From Phycisphaerales bacterium (GTDB lineage Bacteria; Planctomycetota; Phycisphaerae; Phycisphaerales; UBA1924): DNA of 64,000 nt. The notes under the pieces are model-generated. The model was not told the DNA's origin and ran no database searches. It saw only the letters and a program-made list of their open reading frames with translations. A program made the translations under genes and the position numbers. Of this stretch, positions 50,889 through 60,426 are shown piece after piece. The DNA is taken from positions 82,509 to 146,508 of the forward strand of contig JADLCM010000034.1 of NCBI GenBank assembly GCA_020847175.1. The letters run 5' to 3'. Every line of letters begins with the position of its first letter. The stretch's first letter is position 1.

Positions 50889-52316
50889 ATGACCACCGCC
50901 GGGGCCCAGGTGCTGATCGTCGACGACGAACCGGATCACGCCGACGTCATGGCCGATGCGCTGCGCAAGCCCGGACACGTCTGCACCATCGTCACCAGTG
51001 TGCGTGAGGCGATGGAGGAGCTTCGGGGCGGCTCATTCGACGTGATCATCACCGACCTGCGGATGCCCAACTCGGCCGGCGCGCAGGGCGCGGCCGCCGA
51101 CGGCGCCGACGCCGGGCTCAAGGTCCTTGAAATGGCTCGCGCCCTCCAGCCGCAGGCCGAGACCATCATGGTCACAGCCCACGGCGATGTGCCCACCGCC
51201 CGGGCGGCCTTCAAGCACGGCGCCTTTGACTTCATCGAAAAGCCCCTTGACCTCGATGTGTTCCGCAGCCTCGTCAACCGCGCCGCGGAGAACTCGATGC
51301 TCCGGCACGAGGCCCAGGGCGTCGACGAACTCGTGCAGCACAACGGCTTCGAGGGCATCATCGCGGGCTCTGAGCCCATGCGCCGAATCCTCCGCACCGT
51401 GCGCACCGTCGCCGCGAGCACCCTGCCCGTACTCATCACCGGCGAGAGCGGCACGGGCAAGGAACTGATCGCCCAGGCGATTCACCGAAACTCCAGGCGC
51501 GCCGCACGTCGGCTGGTGAGCTTCAACTGCGCCGGCCAGAGCGAGTCGCTGCTCGAAGATGCCCTCTTCGGCCATGTCCGCGGCGCCTTTACCGGCGCCG
51601 AAAAGGAACGCGAAGGCGTCTTTGAATACGCCGACGGGGGCACGCTGTTTCTCGACGAAATCGGCGACATGCCCCTCACCATGCAGGCCAAGCTCCTGCG
51701 CGTGCTTGAGAGCGGCGAGGTCGTGCGACTCGGCTCCAACGAAACCCGCAAGGCGGATGTGCGATTCGTCAGCGCGACCAACCGCGACCTCAAGGCTCTG
51801 GTCGATGCCGGAACGTTCCGCGGCGACCTCTACTTCCGCATCAACGGGGCCCACGTGCACCTGCCCCCCCTCCGCGACCGCCGCGAAGACATCCCCCGGA
51901 TCGTCATGCACGCGGCAACCCGCTTCGCGGGCGAACTCACGCCCGGCGCGCTTCCGCCAGAGATCTCAGACGCCGCGCTCATGCGCCTCACGCAGGCCCC
52001 CTGGCCGGGCAATGTGCGCCAACTCCTCAACGTGGTCCAGAACATGGTCGTCATCGCCTCCGGCGACGGAGCCGGCAACGGGCCGCTTCGGCTGGACGTT
52101 CAGCACATCCCCGACGAGGTCCACGCGATGGACGAACCCGAGGAGACCGGCCCGGCCACCGGCTCACTCGCCGGCACGCCCCTCGAACAACTCGAGAAGC
52201 GCGCCATCCGCGAGACCCTCTCGCTTGCCGGCGGCAACCGCGAGAAGGCCGCGAGAATGCTCGGCATCGGCGAACGCACGCTCTACCGAAAACTCAAGGA
52301 CTACGGTCTGCGATAG
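50889..52316 (+). CDS. NtrC-family sigma-54-dependent response regulator
   Basis: The 475-residue protein has a receiver domain (D12/D13, phosphorylation Asp D56 in ITDLRMP), an AAA+ sigma-54-activation domain with Walker A GESGTGKE at 185-192, GAFTGA at 232-237 and Walker B GGTLFLDEIGDMP, and a C-terminal Fis-type HTH (AIRETLSLAGGNREKAARMLGIGERTLYRKLKDYGL). The receiver has an insertion of about a dozen Ala/Gly/Asp residues just after the phosphorylation loop (NSAGAQGAAADGADAGLK). The intact GAFTGA shows that it can remodel sigma-54 polymerase. No sensor kinase is adjacent. It is the natural candidate for sigma-54 promoters near it, including that of hsp20. Confidence 0.94.
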   Translation: MTTAGAQVLIVDDEPDHADVMADALRKPGHVCTIVTSVREAMEELRGGSFDVIITDLRMPNSAGAQGAAADGADAGLKVLEMARALQPQAETIMVTAHGDVPTARAAFKHGAFDFIEKPLDLDVFRSLVNRAAENSMLRHEAQGVDELVQHNGFEGIIAGSEPMRRILRTVRTVAASTLPVLITGESGTGKELIAQAIHRNSRRAARRLVSFNCAGQSESLLEDALFGHVRGAFTGAEKEREGVFEYADGGTLFLDEIGDMPLTMQAKLLRVLESGEVVRLGSNETRKADVRFVSATNRDLKALVDAGTFRGDLYFRINGAHVHLPPLRDRREDIPRIVMHAATRFAGELTPGALPPEISDAALMRLTQAPWPGNVRQLLNVVQNMVVIASGDGAGNGPLRLDVQHIPDEVHAMDEPEETGPATGSLAGTPLEQLEKRAIRETLSLAGGNREKAARMLGIGERTLYRKLKDYGLR

Positions 52317-52491
52317 ACTCTCGCTTCGAACGATCCTTCTCGCGGCCGCCTGTGGCCGGCCCGTCGGCGGCGCACCTGAAGCACGGCGAGGGGCCGGGGC
52401 GTGTGTGCCCCGGCCACCGAACAATCCGAGCCTCCCTGCGCTGCGCCCTGAACTGCGCCACGCCCCCACCCGATCCCTCCAGAGCACCAGC

Positions 52492-53331
52492 ATGCCCCGC
52501 GAGCTCGAACCCATCGCGGTCGCCCGTCTCGAAGAAGCCCGCCAGGCACGTGCAATCTCCGAGATCGCCCTGGTCTCCCGCCCATTCGCGGGGGGCGCGC
52601 TGTGCTTCTCTGCCCCTGGTTCGTGGAGCAACACCGCCGTCGGCGCCGGGCTCGAGCGCCCGCTCGCCGACGCCGACCTGGACGAGCTCGTGAGCTTCTA
52701 CGTCGAGCGCGCCGTGGAGCCGCGCATCGAGCTCTGCCCCTTCGTTGACCCGGCCCTTCTCAGTTTGCTCGCCGCACGAGGCTTCACGCTCCGCAGCCTT
52801 GAGAACTGCCTCGCCCGCCCGCTCGACGGCGAAACCGACCCTCGGGCATGCATGACCGGCCCCCGGCCCGGCGGCATCGACATCTTTCCCGTCGATATCA
52901 ACGACCCGCGCGAAGTCCAGGCTTACGCCCGGTTCACCGCGGCGGGCTTTGCACCTCCCGGCGCGCCCGCGGACGAGACCATGATGGAACTCTGCCGCCG
53001 CTCGGTGCTCCACCCCCGAAGCCATTGCCTCATCGCCAGGTCAACCGCGGACGCGGCACTCGTCGCTGTCGGCGGCATGGAGATCTGCGCCGACGTGGCC
53101 GCTCTCTGGGGGGTCGTCGTCCGTGAGGATTGGCGCCGACGGGGCGTGCAGCAAGCCCTGCTCGCCGAACGAATCAGCCTGGGGCGCCGCCTCGGCGCGC
53201 GGGTCGCGACGATCGGCAGCAAACCGGGCATGCCCACCGAGCGAAACGCGATGCGCATGGGCTTTCACGTCGCGTACACCCGGTTCGCGCTGGCCCAGGC
53301 CGGCCCCGGCTTGGCCCCCGTCATCGGTTGA
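52492..53331 (+). CDS. GNAT-family acetyltransferase
   Basis: The 279-residue protein has a C-terminal GNAT domain: LIARSTADAALVAVGGMEICADVAALWGVVVREDWRRRGVQQALLAERISLGRRLGARVATIGSKPGMPTERNAMRMGFHVAYTR, with the acetyl-CoA loop VREDWRRRGVQQAL and the NAMRMGF end. The N-terminal half (LYxPGS-like FSAPGSWSNTAVGAGL; ELVSFYVERAVEPRIELCPFVDP) is probably a second, degenerate GNAT-like unit. The substrate is unknown. Start is ATG 52492; the preceding 175 bases to the NtrC stop hold no other gene. Confidence 0.82.
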   Translation: MPRELEPIAVARLEEARQARAISEIALVSRPFAGGALCFSAPGSWSNTAVGAGLERPLADADLDELVSFYVERAVEPRIELCPFVDPALLSLLAARGFTLRSLENCLARPLDGETDPRACMTGPRPGGIDIFPVDINDPREVQAYARFTAAGFAPPGAPADETMMELCRRSVLHPRSHCLIARSTADAALVAVGGMEICADVAALWGVVVREDWRRRGVQQALLAERISLGRRLGARVATIGSKPGMPTERNAMRMGFHVAYTRFALAQAGPGLAPVIG

Positions 53332-53367
53332 AGACTTGGAGAAAGTTCGGGTGGTACGGCATGGAAG

Positions 53368-53396
53368 TTGGCAATTGGGAAGAGGCCCGGTACAAT
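53368..53396 (+). promoter_or_regulatory. Sigma-70-type promoter upstream of rho
   Basis: TTGGCA (53368-53373), 17-base spacer, TACAAT (53391-53396). The start would be near 53403, leaving a leader of about 190 bases before rho, long enough for the autoregulation by attenuation known for rho genes in other bacteria. Confidence 0.7.
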
Positions 53397-53591
53397 CGTG
53401 TCGATCAAGGTCTGGCGCACGTCGCCCGGCCTGCCCGGGTGATGAGCCTGGGTGTGCCCCTCGGGGCCTCCGCAAGCACACGAGCAATCTGGCCGGTTCG
53501 GGTTCATGTCGCCCTTTTGGGGCGCGTCAGGACCGGCGCTCGGAGAAGGCATTGACCCCGCGTCAGCGCCGACCGCAGGAAAGCAACGCAC

Positions 53592-55610
53592 ATGGCGAAG
53601 TCACAGCAGGCGGTGGATGAACCCACCAAGTCCCGGAGCGGGTCTGCGGGCGAGGAGCGCGCGCCCAAGACGCGCAAGACCAAGGCCACCGCAAAGAAGG
53701 GCGACGAAGGCGCTGCGAAGCCTGCGGAGCCTGCCGCGCCTGTTGTCCAGGCTCCGCCGCCCGCGCCCGCCCCGTCCTCGATGCCGGCTCGACCCTCGGT
53801 GCCGGTCATTCCGGAAGGTCGTCCGGCATTCGTGCGCGCGTTGGATGGCGCCTCCGGACCCGCGGCCCACGGCGGAGGCCCCGCCGAGGGGCGCTCCTCC
53901 GACGCACGCAAAATCGACCAGCGCAGTGTCGAATCGCGTACCGGAGATACCCGCCCTTCCGAGCCGCGCAGCGCCGGGCCGGTCAGCGTCAGCCCGGGCA
54001 TTCCGATCCAGCGCCCCGCTCCATCAGGCGGACAAGGCGGCCCCGGCCCGTCCACCTTCGGACAAGGTGGAGGCCAGCCCCAGCAGAGCCAGGGCGGCAT
54101 GGGCCACGGCCAGATGGGAGGCCCCGGCCCAGGACAGAGCAACGACGATCGCATGGGCCGGCGCAAGCGCAAGAAGAAGCGCGGCATGGGCGGCGGCATG
54201 CACCCCGGCATGGGGGGCGGCGGCGGGCACCAGGGCGGACACTTCACACGCGCCTTCCACGACCACGCGCTCCCCAGCGATGAAGAACTCGAGCGCGAAG
54301 CGGCGGAACTGGAGCGCATGGTCGCCCAGTCCCAGGCCCCCACGGACACGATCTCGATCGGCGAACTCCAGCGCATGGAGATGGAAGCCCTCTTCACGGT
54401 CGCCGAGAAGGAAGGGCTCACCGATTATCACCAGCTGCCCAAGCAGGACCTGATCTTCAAGGTCCTCAAGGCCCGCGCGATGCGCCAGGGCCTCATGTAC
54501 GGCGAGGGCACCCTTGAAGTGATGCAGGACGGCTTCGGCTTCCTGCGTTCGCCCGAGCAGTCGTATCTCCACGGGCCCGACGACATCTACGTCAGCCCTT
54601 CGCAGATCCGGCGCTTCGGCCTGCGCCGGGGCATGGTCGTCAAGGGAGCGATCCGCCCGCCCAAGGAGAGCGAGCGCTATTTCGCCCTTCTGCGCGTGGA
54701 GAAGGTCAACGGCCGCGAACCGCAGTCAATCCAGCGGCTGGTCAACTTTGAAGACCTCACCCCTCTGCACCCCGAGAAGCGGTTCATCCTCGAAACCGCG
54801 CAGGACCAGATCGAGTGCCGCATCGTGGACCTTGTCGCGCCGATCGGCTTCGGGCAGCGGGCCCTGATCGTGGCCCCGCCGCGCACGGGCAAGACGGTGC
54901 TCCTCCAGAAGATGACCAAGGCCATCACCAAGAACTACCCCGAGGTCAAGATCATCGTCCTGCTCGTGGACGAGCGCCCCGAGGAAGTGACCGACTTCAG
55001 GCGTCACTGCTCCGGCCCGAACGTCGAAGTGGTCGCCAGCACCTTTGACGAGCCCGGCGCGCGGCACGTGCAGGTCGCCGAGATGGTCATCGAGAAGGCC
55101 AAGCGCATGGTCGAGTTCGGCGACGATGTGGTGATCTTCCTCGATTCGATCACACGCCTCGCCCGCGCGTACAACGCCGAGATGCCCCACTCGGGCAAGA
55201 TCATGTCCGGCGGCATCGACGCAGGCGCCCTCCAGCGCCCCAAGAAGTTCTTCGGCGCCGCCCGCGCCATCGAGAACGGCGGCTCCCTCACCATCGTCGC
55301 CACGGCGCTCGTGGACACCGGCTCCAAGATGGACGAGGTGATCTTCGAGGAGTTCAAGGGCACCGGCAACAGCGAGCTGCATCTCGACCGCAAGCTCATG
55401 GACAAGCGCATCTACCCCTGTATCGACATCCCCGCCTCCGGCACGCGCCGCGAAGAACTGCTCCTCGACCGCAAGGAGCTGGAGCTCGTCTACCGGCTGC
55501 GCAAGGTGCTCAGCGACATGAATGTCGTGGAGGCGATGGAGCTCGTGCGCAGCCGCCTCGGCAAGGTCAAGACCAACGCCGAGTTCCTGATGACCATGGC
55601 GCTCGGGTAA
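53592..55610 (+). CDS. rho: Transcription termination factor Rho with long disordered N-terminus
   Basis: Rho is a hexameric RNA-dependent ATPase that ends transcription. The 672-residue protein is much longer than the usual 420. Residues 1 to about 250 are low in complexity: Lys/Ala/Glu-rich, then Pro/Ala, then Gly/Gln/Met-rich with a basic patch [20 protein letters not shown]. The conserved part begins about residue 257 ([19 protein letters not shown]), with the RNA-binding cold-shock-like domain [40 protein letters not shown] and the ATPase with Walker A APPRTGKT at 428-435, [13 protein letters not shown] and [28 protein letters not shown]. The N-terminal extension may drive RNA binding or condensation; this is inference. 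Confidence 0.95.
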   Translation: MAKSQQAVDEPTKSRSGSAGEERAPKTRKTKATAKKGDEGAAKPAEPAAPVVQAPPPAPAPSSMPARPSVPVIPEGRPAFVRALDGASGPAAHGGGPAEGRSSDARKIDQRSVESRTGDTRPSEPRSAGPVSVSPGIPIQRPAPSGGQGGPGPSTFGQGGGQPQQSQGGMGHGQMGGPGPGQSNDDRMGRRKRKKKRGMGGGMHPGMGGGGGHQGGHFTRAFHDHALPSDEELEREAAELERMVAQSQAPTDTISIGELQRMEMEALFTVAEKEGLTDYHQLPKQDLIFKVLKARAMRQGLMYGEGTLEVMQDGFGFLRSPEQSYLHGPDDIYVSPSQIRRFGLRRGMVVKGAIRPPKESERYFALLRVEKVNGREPQSIQRLVNFEDLTPLHPEKRFILETAQDQIECRIVDLVAPIGFGQRALIVAPPRTGKTVLLQKMTKAITKNYPEVKIIVLLVDERPEEVTDFRRHCSGPNVEVVASTFDEPGARHVQVAEMVIEKAKRMVEFGDDVVIFLDSITRLARAYNAEMPHSGKIMSGGIDAGALQRPKKFFGAARAIENGGSLTIVATALVDTGSKMDEVIFEEFKGTGNSELHLDRKLMDKRIYPCIDIPASGTRREELLLDRKELELVYRLRKVLSDMNVVEAMELVRSRLGKVKTNAEFLMTMALG

Positions 55611-55785
55611 TCGCCTGCGTCGGTTCGCCCCGCAAGGGCCTGCGCCCCACACCCGGGCGCCCAGGCTCTCTTACGCACGTTGCGGGGAGAGGTGAACCGA
55701 ATGTTCAGGAGCTTCCGCGGCTTCACGCACCCAGCCGCGCGCCTTCGCGCGTGCCGCGCTCCTCCGGCATCGAACCTTCGGTGAG

Positions 55786-56931
55786 TCAGCCCCCGCCCTC
55801 GGGGGGTGCCTCCTCCGGTCGGGGCGTTCCCTCCGGCGCGGGTGCTTCGGCGGGGGGCGTGCCCCCGAGTTCGATCAGCCGCGTCCGCAGAGCCTCGCGC
55901 TCACCCTCCGGCGCGACCTTGAGCGCCGCCTCGACCGCCCCGCGCGCCCGCTCGAGGTCGTCGCTCGCGGCATAGAGCGTGGCCAGCAGCTCCAGCACGC
56001 TCAGCCGCCTTCCCTTGGTCACCTCGTTCGCCCGCTCCGCCGCCCGCAGCGCGAGGCCCAGATCACCCCGGTCCGGCCCGCCGCTCACGCGGAATGCAAA
56101 GAGATACAGCGCCGAGGCCGAGTCTTTCCACGCCCCGTCGAGCAGCCCGGTGACAAAGGCGCCCCCCTCTTCCGCCCGCCCGCTCTGTACCAGCCTCTCG
56201 TAGCGCCACGCCCCGATGTTCGCGAACAGCACCGGATCCAGTTCGGTGATCTCTCCCGCGAGATCGATCGCACCCTTGACATCCCCCGCCCGGAACTTTG
56301 CCGTCATCTCGCGGGTCAGCGGCGCCACCCGCGCTTTCAGTTCTGCGCGTCGGGCCTCCGCCTCGGCGTACGCGGCGCTATCGAACGTGCCTGCCACCAC
56401 CTCGCCGAGCGCATCATCCATCTCGGCGGGGTGGCCATGCCACGCCAATCGCCCCTCACCATCAACCACGAACACGTGCGGGATGGACTGATCCCATCCC
56501 GCCTGGGCGTAGCGCTGCCAGGTGGTGCGCCCTCGGGCCCACGCGATCGGGTACTCCATCAACACCGGTTGCCCGGCGCGCCCGGGCACGCCCTGCTGCA
56601 CGAACTGGCGGGTGCGTTCCAATGAGTTGCCCCGGCTGTCCGGGCTCGATAGCCCGATAAAGGTCACGGGCCGGTCTCCGTACTCCGCCGCCAGCGCGTT
56701 CATGTGCGGCACCGCCTCCAGGCACGGACGGCACCACGTCGCCCAGAAATCAATCACGTACACGCGTCCCGGCTCCCACGCCGCCACCGGCTCCCCCGAG
56801 AGCCACTCCTGGACCTCGATCATCGGGGCCGGCTGCCCAAGCGCCGCGGGCTGCGCCTGCGCCGCCGTGGGCTGGGCGCCGGCGAGCCTGGCGAGCGCCG
56901 CGGCCAAAGCGACTGGAATCTTGAAGCGCAT
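55786..56931 (-). CDS. TlpA-like thioredoxin-fold protein with C-terminal helical tail
   Basis: The 381-residue exported protein has a signal peptide, then a TlpA/ResA-like domain: PGRVYVIDFWATWCRPCLEAVPHMNALAAEYGDRPVTFIGLSSPDS with redox Cys at 67 and 70, and a cis-Pro region SIPHVFVVDGEGRLAWHGHP. The C-terminal 170 residues are TPR-like helices (VKGAIDLAGEITELDPVLFANIGAWRYERLVQSG; DLERARGAVEAALKVAPEGEREALR) and a Pro/Glu tail. GGGAGG precedes the ATG at 56931. It probably reduces or oxidises exported proteins. It is convergent with rho. Confidence 0.85.
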   Translation of the reverse strand: MRFKIPVALAAALARLAGAQPTAAQAQPAALGQPAPMIEVQEWLSGEPVAAWEPGRVYVIDFWATWCRPCLEAVPHMNALAAEYGDRPVTFIGLSSPDSRGNSLERTRQFVQQGVPGRAGQPVLMEYPIAWARGRTTWQRYAQAGWDQSIPHVFVVDGEGRLAWHGHPAEMDDALGEVVAGTFDSAAYAEAEARRAELKARVAPLTREMTAKFRAGDVKGAIDLAGEITELDPVLFANIGAWRYERLVQSGRAEEGGAFVTGLLDGAWKDSASALYLFAFRVSGGPDRGDLGLALRAAERANEVTKGRRLSVLELLATLYAASDDLERARGAVEAALKVAPEGEREALRTRLIELGGTPPAEAPAPEGTPRPEEAPPEGGG

Positions 56932-57148
56932 CGCGACCTCCCGGCGTTGCAACCTGCTCAGGGTACCAAACCACAGGGCGGCCCGATCTCTTCCGCCCCC
57001 TCCGAGGGTCTCGTGACGCCCCGTCTCGACATGCGACATCTCCGCCTTCGTTGCCGTTCGCCCCCCCCCACCGCCGCATTCCCTTCCGACCGCAAAGGAA
57101 TTGCGCAGTCCGACGTCCGATATACTCGCCCAAACGGAGACCCGCCCG

Positions 57149-59575
57149 ATGTCGATACGACTTGCCTGCGCTGCGCTCGCGATCGGAGGACTCTGGGTGA
57201 ACGCCGACGCGACGGACCAGCCGGGGCCGCCGGCGCGAACTTCAATGATCCGGCCCGCACCCTTGCAATCCGTCCAGCTCGATGACGGCTTCTGGCGCCC
57301 CCGCGAAGAAGCGAACGCGCGGGTGACTTCGTGGCACAACCTCGCCGAGTGCGAGCGCACGGGCCGGCTCTCCAACTTCGCCAGGGCCGCCGGGCGCGAG
57401 CAGGGGAAGTTCCAGGGCCTGCTCTTCGATGATTCCGACGTCTACAAGGCGATCGAAGGCTGCGCCTATGTGCTCATGACGCATGACGACGATGCCCTTC
57501 GCGCCCGCGTCGATGAAATCATCGAGGTCATCGCGACTGCGCAGCAGCCCGACGGGTATCTCAACACGTATTTCACGCTGGTGGAGCCTGAAAACCGCTG
57601 GAAGAAGCTCCGCCACAGCCACGAGCTCTACTGCGCGGGGCACCTCATTGAGGCGGGCATCGCCTACCGCCGCGCTACAGGCAACGCCCGCCTCTTCGAA
57701 GTCGCCGTTCGCTTCGCCGATCTGATCAACGAGCGCTTCGGCCCGGGAAAAGACCCCGTCGGCGTGCCCGGGCACCAGGAGCTTGAACTGGCGCTCGTCA
57801 AGCTCTGGAACGAAACCGGCGAAAAGAAGTATCTCGACCTTGCGCACGAAATGCTCGAACGCCGCGGCCGCCCCCGTGACCGCGAGTCATACCAGTCGTA
57901 CGCCCAGGATCACGAGCCCGTAGGGGACCAGCGCGAGGCCGTCGGGCACGCGGTGCGCGCCGTGTACATGTACTGCGCGATGGCCGACCTCCTGCGCGCC
58001 GGCGAAGCCGCCTACTGGCCCGCGCTCGACGCCCTCTGGCAGGACGTCACGCGCCGCAAGCTCTACATCACCGGAGGCATCGGGGGCATTCCCGGGCACG
58101 AGGGCTTCGGCGACGCCTACCAACTGCCCAATCGCTCCGCCTACAACGAGACGTGCGCCGCCATCGCCAATGCCCTCTGGGCGTGGCGCATGTTCCTGCT
58201 CACCGGCGATGCCCAGTACATCGATGTGCTGGAGCTCAGCGCGTACAACTCGATGCTCTCGGGCGTCTCGCAGTCGGGCGACCGATTCTTTTACCCCAAC
58301 CCTCTCGAAGCCGATGCGCACTCGCCCTTCAACCACGGCCAGGCCGAGCGCTGCCCCTGGTTCGGGTGCGCCTGCTGCCCGCCCAACGTGCTGCGCTTCG
58401 TGCCCCAGGTGCCGGGCATGGCCTACGCCTTTGACGACGACGGCCTGTGGGTCAACCTGTTTATCCAGGGCGATGTACAGGTGGAGACCCCCTTCGGGCG
58501 CGTGCGCCTGCGCGTCGATACCGAGTATCCCTGGGCCGGCGATGTCCACATCGAGGTCCTTGAAGCACCGGCGCGCCCCTTCACTCTCCGCCTGCGAATC
58601 CCCGGCTGGACCGGGGCCTCCCCCGTCGCCGGCGACCTCTACCGCACGCGGCGCGACGAACATGAACAGCGCTTCCGTCTCACCAGCGGCGACAACCCCT
58701 TGAACTACGACATGGACCTCGGCTATGCCACTCTGACCCGCCGCTGGATCGAAGGCGAGCGGGTGGACCTCGCCCTCCCAATGCCCGCCCGGCGCGTCGA
58801 GGCCCACCCGCAGCTCGCCGCCGCCTCGGGCGCTGTCGCCCTGATGCGAGGCCCGATCGTCTACTGCATCGAGGCCGCCGACCACGGCGGGCGGGTGAGC
58901 AGTCTCTTTCTCCCCCCGGACGCTTCACTCGTCCCCTGGTTTGATGACGCCCTCCTCGGCGGGGCCGGGGTGATCGAAGCACCCGGGATGCTTGCCCATG
59001 TCGGGCCTGACGGCCAGACCAATCAGATCGACCCGGTGCCCCTGCGGGCAATCCCCTACGCCCTCTGGTGCAGCCGAGGCCGGGGCGAGATGAAGGTCTG
59101 GATTCCCGAATCCGCCTCGGGCGTCAAGCCCGCCCCAGCCCCGACGCTGGCGATGCAGGCCAGGCCCGCCGCGTCGCACACCTGGAACAGCGACACCCCC
59201 GCGGCCCTCAACGACGGCGATGAACCCCGGAACTCCGCGGATGGGAACATCGCCCGGCACACCTTCTGGAACCACGTCGGCACCAGCGAGTGGTACGAGT
59301 ACACCTTTCCCGATCCGGTGGAACTGCACGCCGCGGACCTCTACTGGTTCGATGACACCGGGCAGGGCCGGTGCCGCGTGCCCGCAACCTGGCGTCTCCT
59401 CTACCGCACCGACGCGGGCTGGAGCCCCGTCGAGGTACGAACTGGGGAGTTCGGGGTGCAGCCCGACCGATACAACAGCGTGGAGTTTGTCCCGGTGCGG
59501 ACCACCGGGCTGCGGATCGAGCTCACCCTCCGCGAAGGCTTCTCGGCGGGCGCGCTCGAATGGAAAGTGCGCTGA
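57149..59575 (+). CDS. GH127-family (DUF1680) beta-L-arabinofuranosidase-like glycosidase, secreted
   Basis: The 808-residue exported enzyme has a signal peptide and then the GH127 barrel: VQLDDGFWRPREEANARVTSWHNL, RHSHELYCAGHLIEAGIAYRRATG, ITGGIGG, LPNRSAYNETCAAIANALWAWRMFLLTGDAQYIDVLELSAYNSMLSGVS. The zinc/cysteine site CPWFGCACCPPN is at 402-413 with Cys402, Cys407, Cys409 and Cys410, which contain the catalytic nucleophile Cys in known members. A C-terminal F5/8-like beta-sandwich (WNHVGTSEWYEYTFPDPVELHAADLYWFDDTGQGRCRVPATWRLLYR) is attached. It points to breakdown of plant cell-wall or glycoprotein arabinans, but other substrates exist. Confidence 0.9.
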   Translation: MSIRLACAALAIGGLWVNADATDQPGPPARTSMIRPAPLQSVQLDDGFWRPREEANARVTSWHNLAECERTGRLSNFARAAGREQGKFQGLLFDDSDVYKAIEGCAYVLMTHDDDALRARVDEIIEVIATAQQPDGYLNTYFTLVEPENRWKKLRHSHELYCAGHLIEAGIAYRRATGNARLFEVAVRFADLINERFGPGKDPVGVPGHQELELALVKLWNETGEKKYLDLAHEMLERRGRPRDRESYQSYAQDHEPVGDQREAVGHAVRAVYMYCAMADLLRAGEAAYWPALDALWQDVTRRKLYITGGIGGIPGHEGFGDAYQLPNRSAYNETCAAIANALWAWRMFLLTGDAQYIDVLELSAYNSMLSGVSQSGDRFFYPNPLEADAHSPFNHGQAERCPWFGCACCPPNVLRFVPQVPGMAYAFDDDGLWVNLFIQGDVQVETPFGRVRLRVDTEYPWAGDVHIEVLEAPARPFTLRLRIPGWTGASPVAGDLYRTRRDEHEQRFRLTSGDNPLNYDMDLGYATLTRRWIEGERVDLALPMPARRVEAHPQLAAASGAVALMRGPIVYCIEAADHGGRVSSLFLPPDASLVPWFDDALLGGAGVIEAPGMLAHVGPDGQTNQIDPVPLRAIPYALWCSRGRGEMKVWIPESASGVKPAPAPTLAMQARPAASHTWNSDTPAALNDGDEPRNSADGNIARHTFWNHVGTSEWYEYTFPDPVELHAADLYWFDDTGQGRCRVPATWRLLYRTDAGWSPVEVRTGEFGVQPDRYNSVEFVPVRTTGLRIELTLREGFSAGALEWKVR

Positions 59576-59619
59576 CGCGGCGGCACATCGCGGCTACGCT
59601 CCGATCCCGGGAGGATTCC

Positions 59620-60417
59620 ATGCCGACATACCGGTTCTATCAGGTCGATGCGTTCGCAGACCGGGTTTTCTGGGGCAACCCCGCCGCTGTGGTCCTGCTT
59701 GACGTCTGGCCCGGCGACGAAGTGCTCCGGCATATCGCCGCCGAGACGCACCTCCCGCTCACCGCCTTCGTCGTCGCCGTGAACGCCGGCGCGGGCAAGT
59801 TCCACACCCGTTGGTTCGCCCCCAGCGGCGCCGAGGTCGAACTCAGCGGGCATGCCCTGCTCGCCACCTCCCACGTCATCTGGACGCACCAGCAGTGCGC
59901 CGCGGCCCGGCTCATGTTCCTCACGCGAACGGGTGAACTCGCCGTTGATCGCGCCGGCGGCGTCTACACGATGGACCTTCCCGCCCGCTCCTGCACTCCC
60001 GTCCCGCGGACCGACGAAACCTTCGCCGCGCTCGGGCGCCAGCCCTCCGAACTCTACAGCGACGGACGGATTCTGATGGGCGTCTTTGACGGCAAGCGCG
60101 ACGTTCACGAGATCACTCCCAACTGGAGCGCCCTCGAAAAGCTCGACGCCTCCGGCGTCGCGATCACCGCCCCCGGCGCAAAGCACGATTTCATCTGCCG
60201 CTTCTTCGCTCCGCGACTCGGTGTCCCCGAGGATGCCGCCTCCGGCTCCGTGCACTGCGTCCTCGCCCCGTACTGGGCCATGCGGCTCGGGCGCACCCGG
60301 CTCTCCAGCCATCAGGTCTCCAAGCGGGGGGGCGAACTCGCCTGTCAGCTCAAGGGCGACCGCGTGCTGGTCTCCGGGCGCTGCGCTGACTTCATGCACG
60401 GCACTATCACGCTCTGA
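59620..60417 (+). CDS. PhzF-family isomerase-like protein without canonical catalytic Glu
   Basis: The 265-residue protein has the PhzF fold: YRFYQVDAFADRVFWGNPAAVVLLD at the start, FAPSGAEVELSGHALLATSHVIW, and FFAPRLGVPEDAASGSVHCVLAPYWA with the second diaminopimelate-epimerase-like half. In PhzF the catalytic Glu sits in an S-E-T motif after the first strand; here the same place reads P46-L47-T48, so the Glu is missing. It may have lost activity or use another base. GGGAGG precedes ATG 59620. It lies 45 bp after the GH127 gene and 10 bp before panC, so it may be co-transcribed with them. Confidence 0.85.
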   Translation: MPTYRFYQVDAFADRVFWGNPAAVVLLDVWPGDEVLRHIAAETHLPLTAFVVAVNAGAGKFHTRWFAPSGAEVELSGHALLATSHVIWTHQQCAAARLMFLTRTGELAVDRAGGVYTMDLPARSCTPVPRTDETFAALGRQPSELYSDGRILMGVFDGKRDVHEITPNWSALEKLDASGVAITAPGAKHDFICRFFAPRLGVPEDAASGSVHCVLAPYWAMRLGRTRLSSHQVSKRGGELACQLKGDRVLVSGRCADFMHGTITL

Positions 60418-60426
60418 CCATCCGCC

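Noticed and set aside
55650..55665. Possible rho terminator hairpin
   Set aside because: The stem around CGCCC/GGGCG has bulges and no T-run; not reported as a feature.
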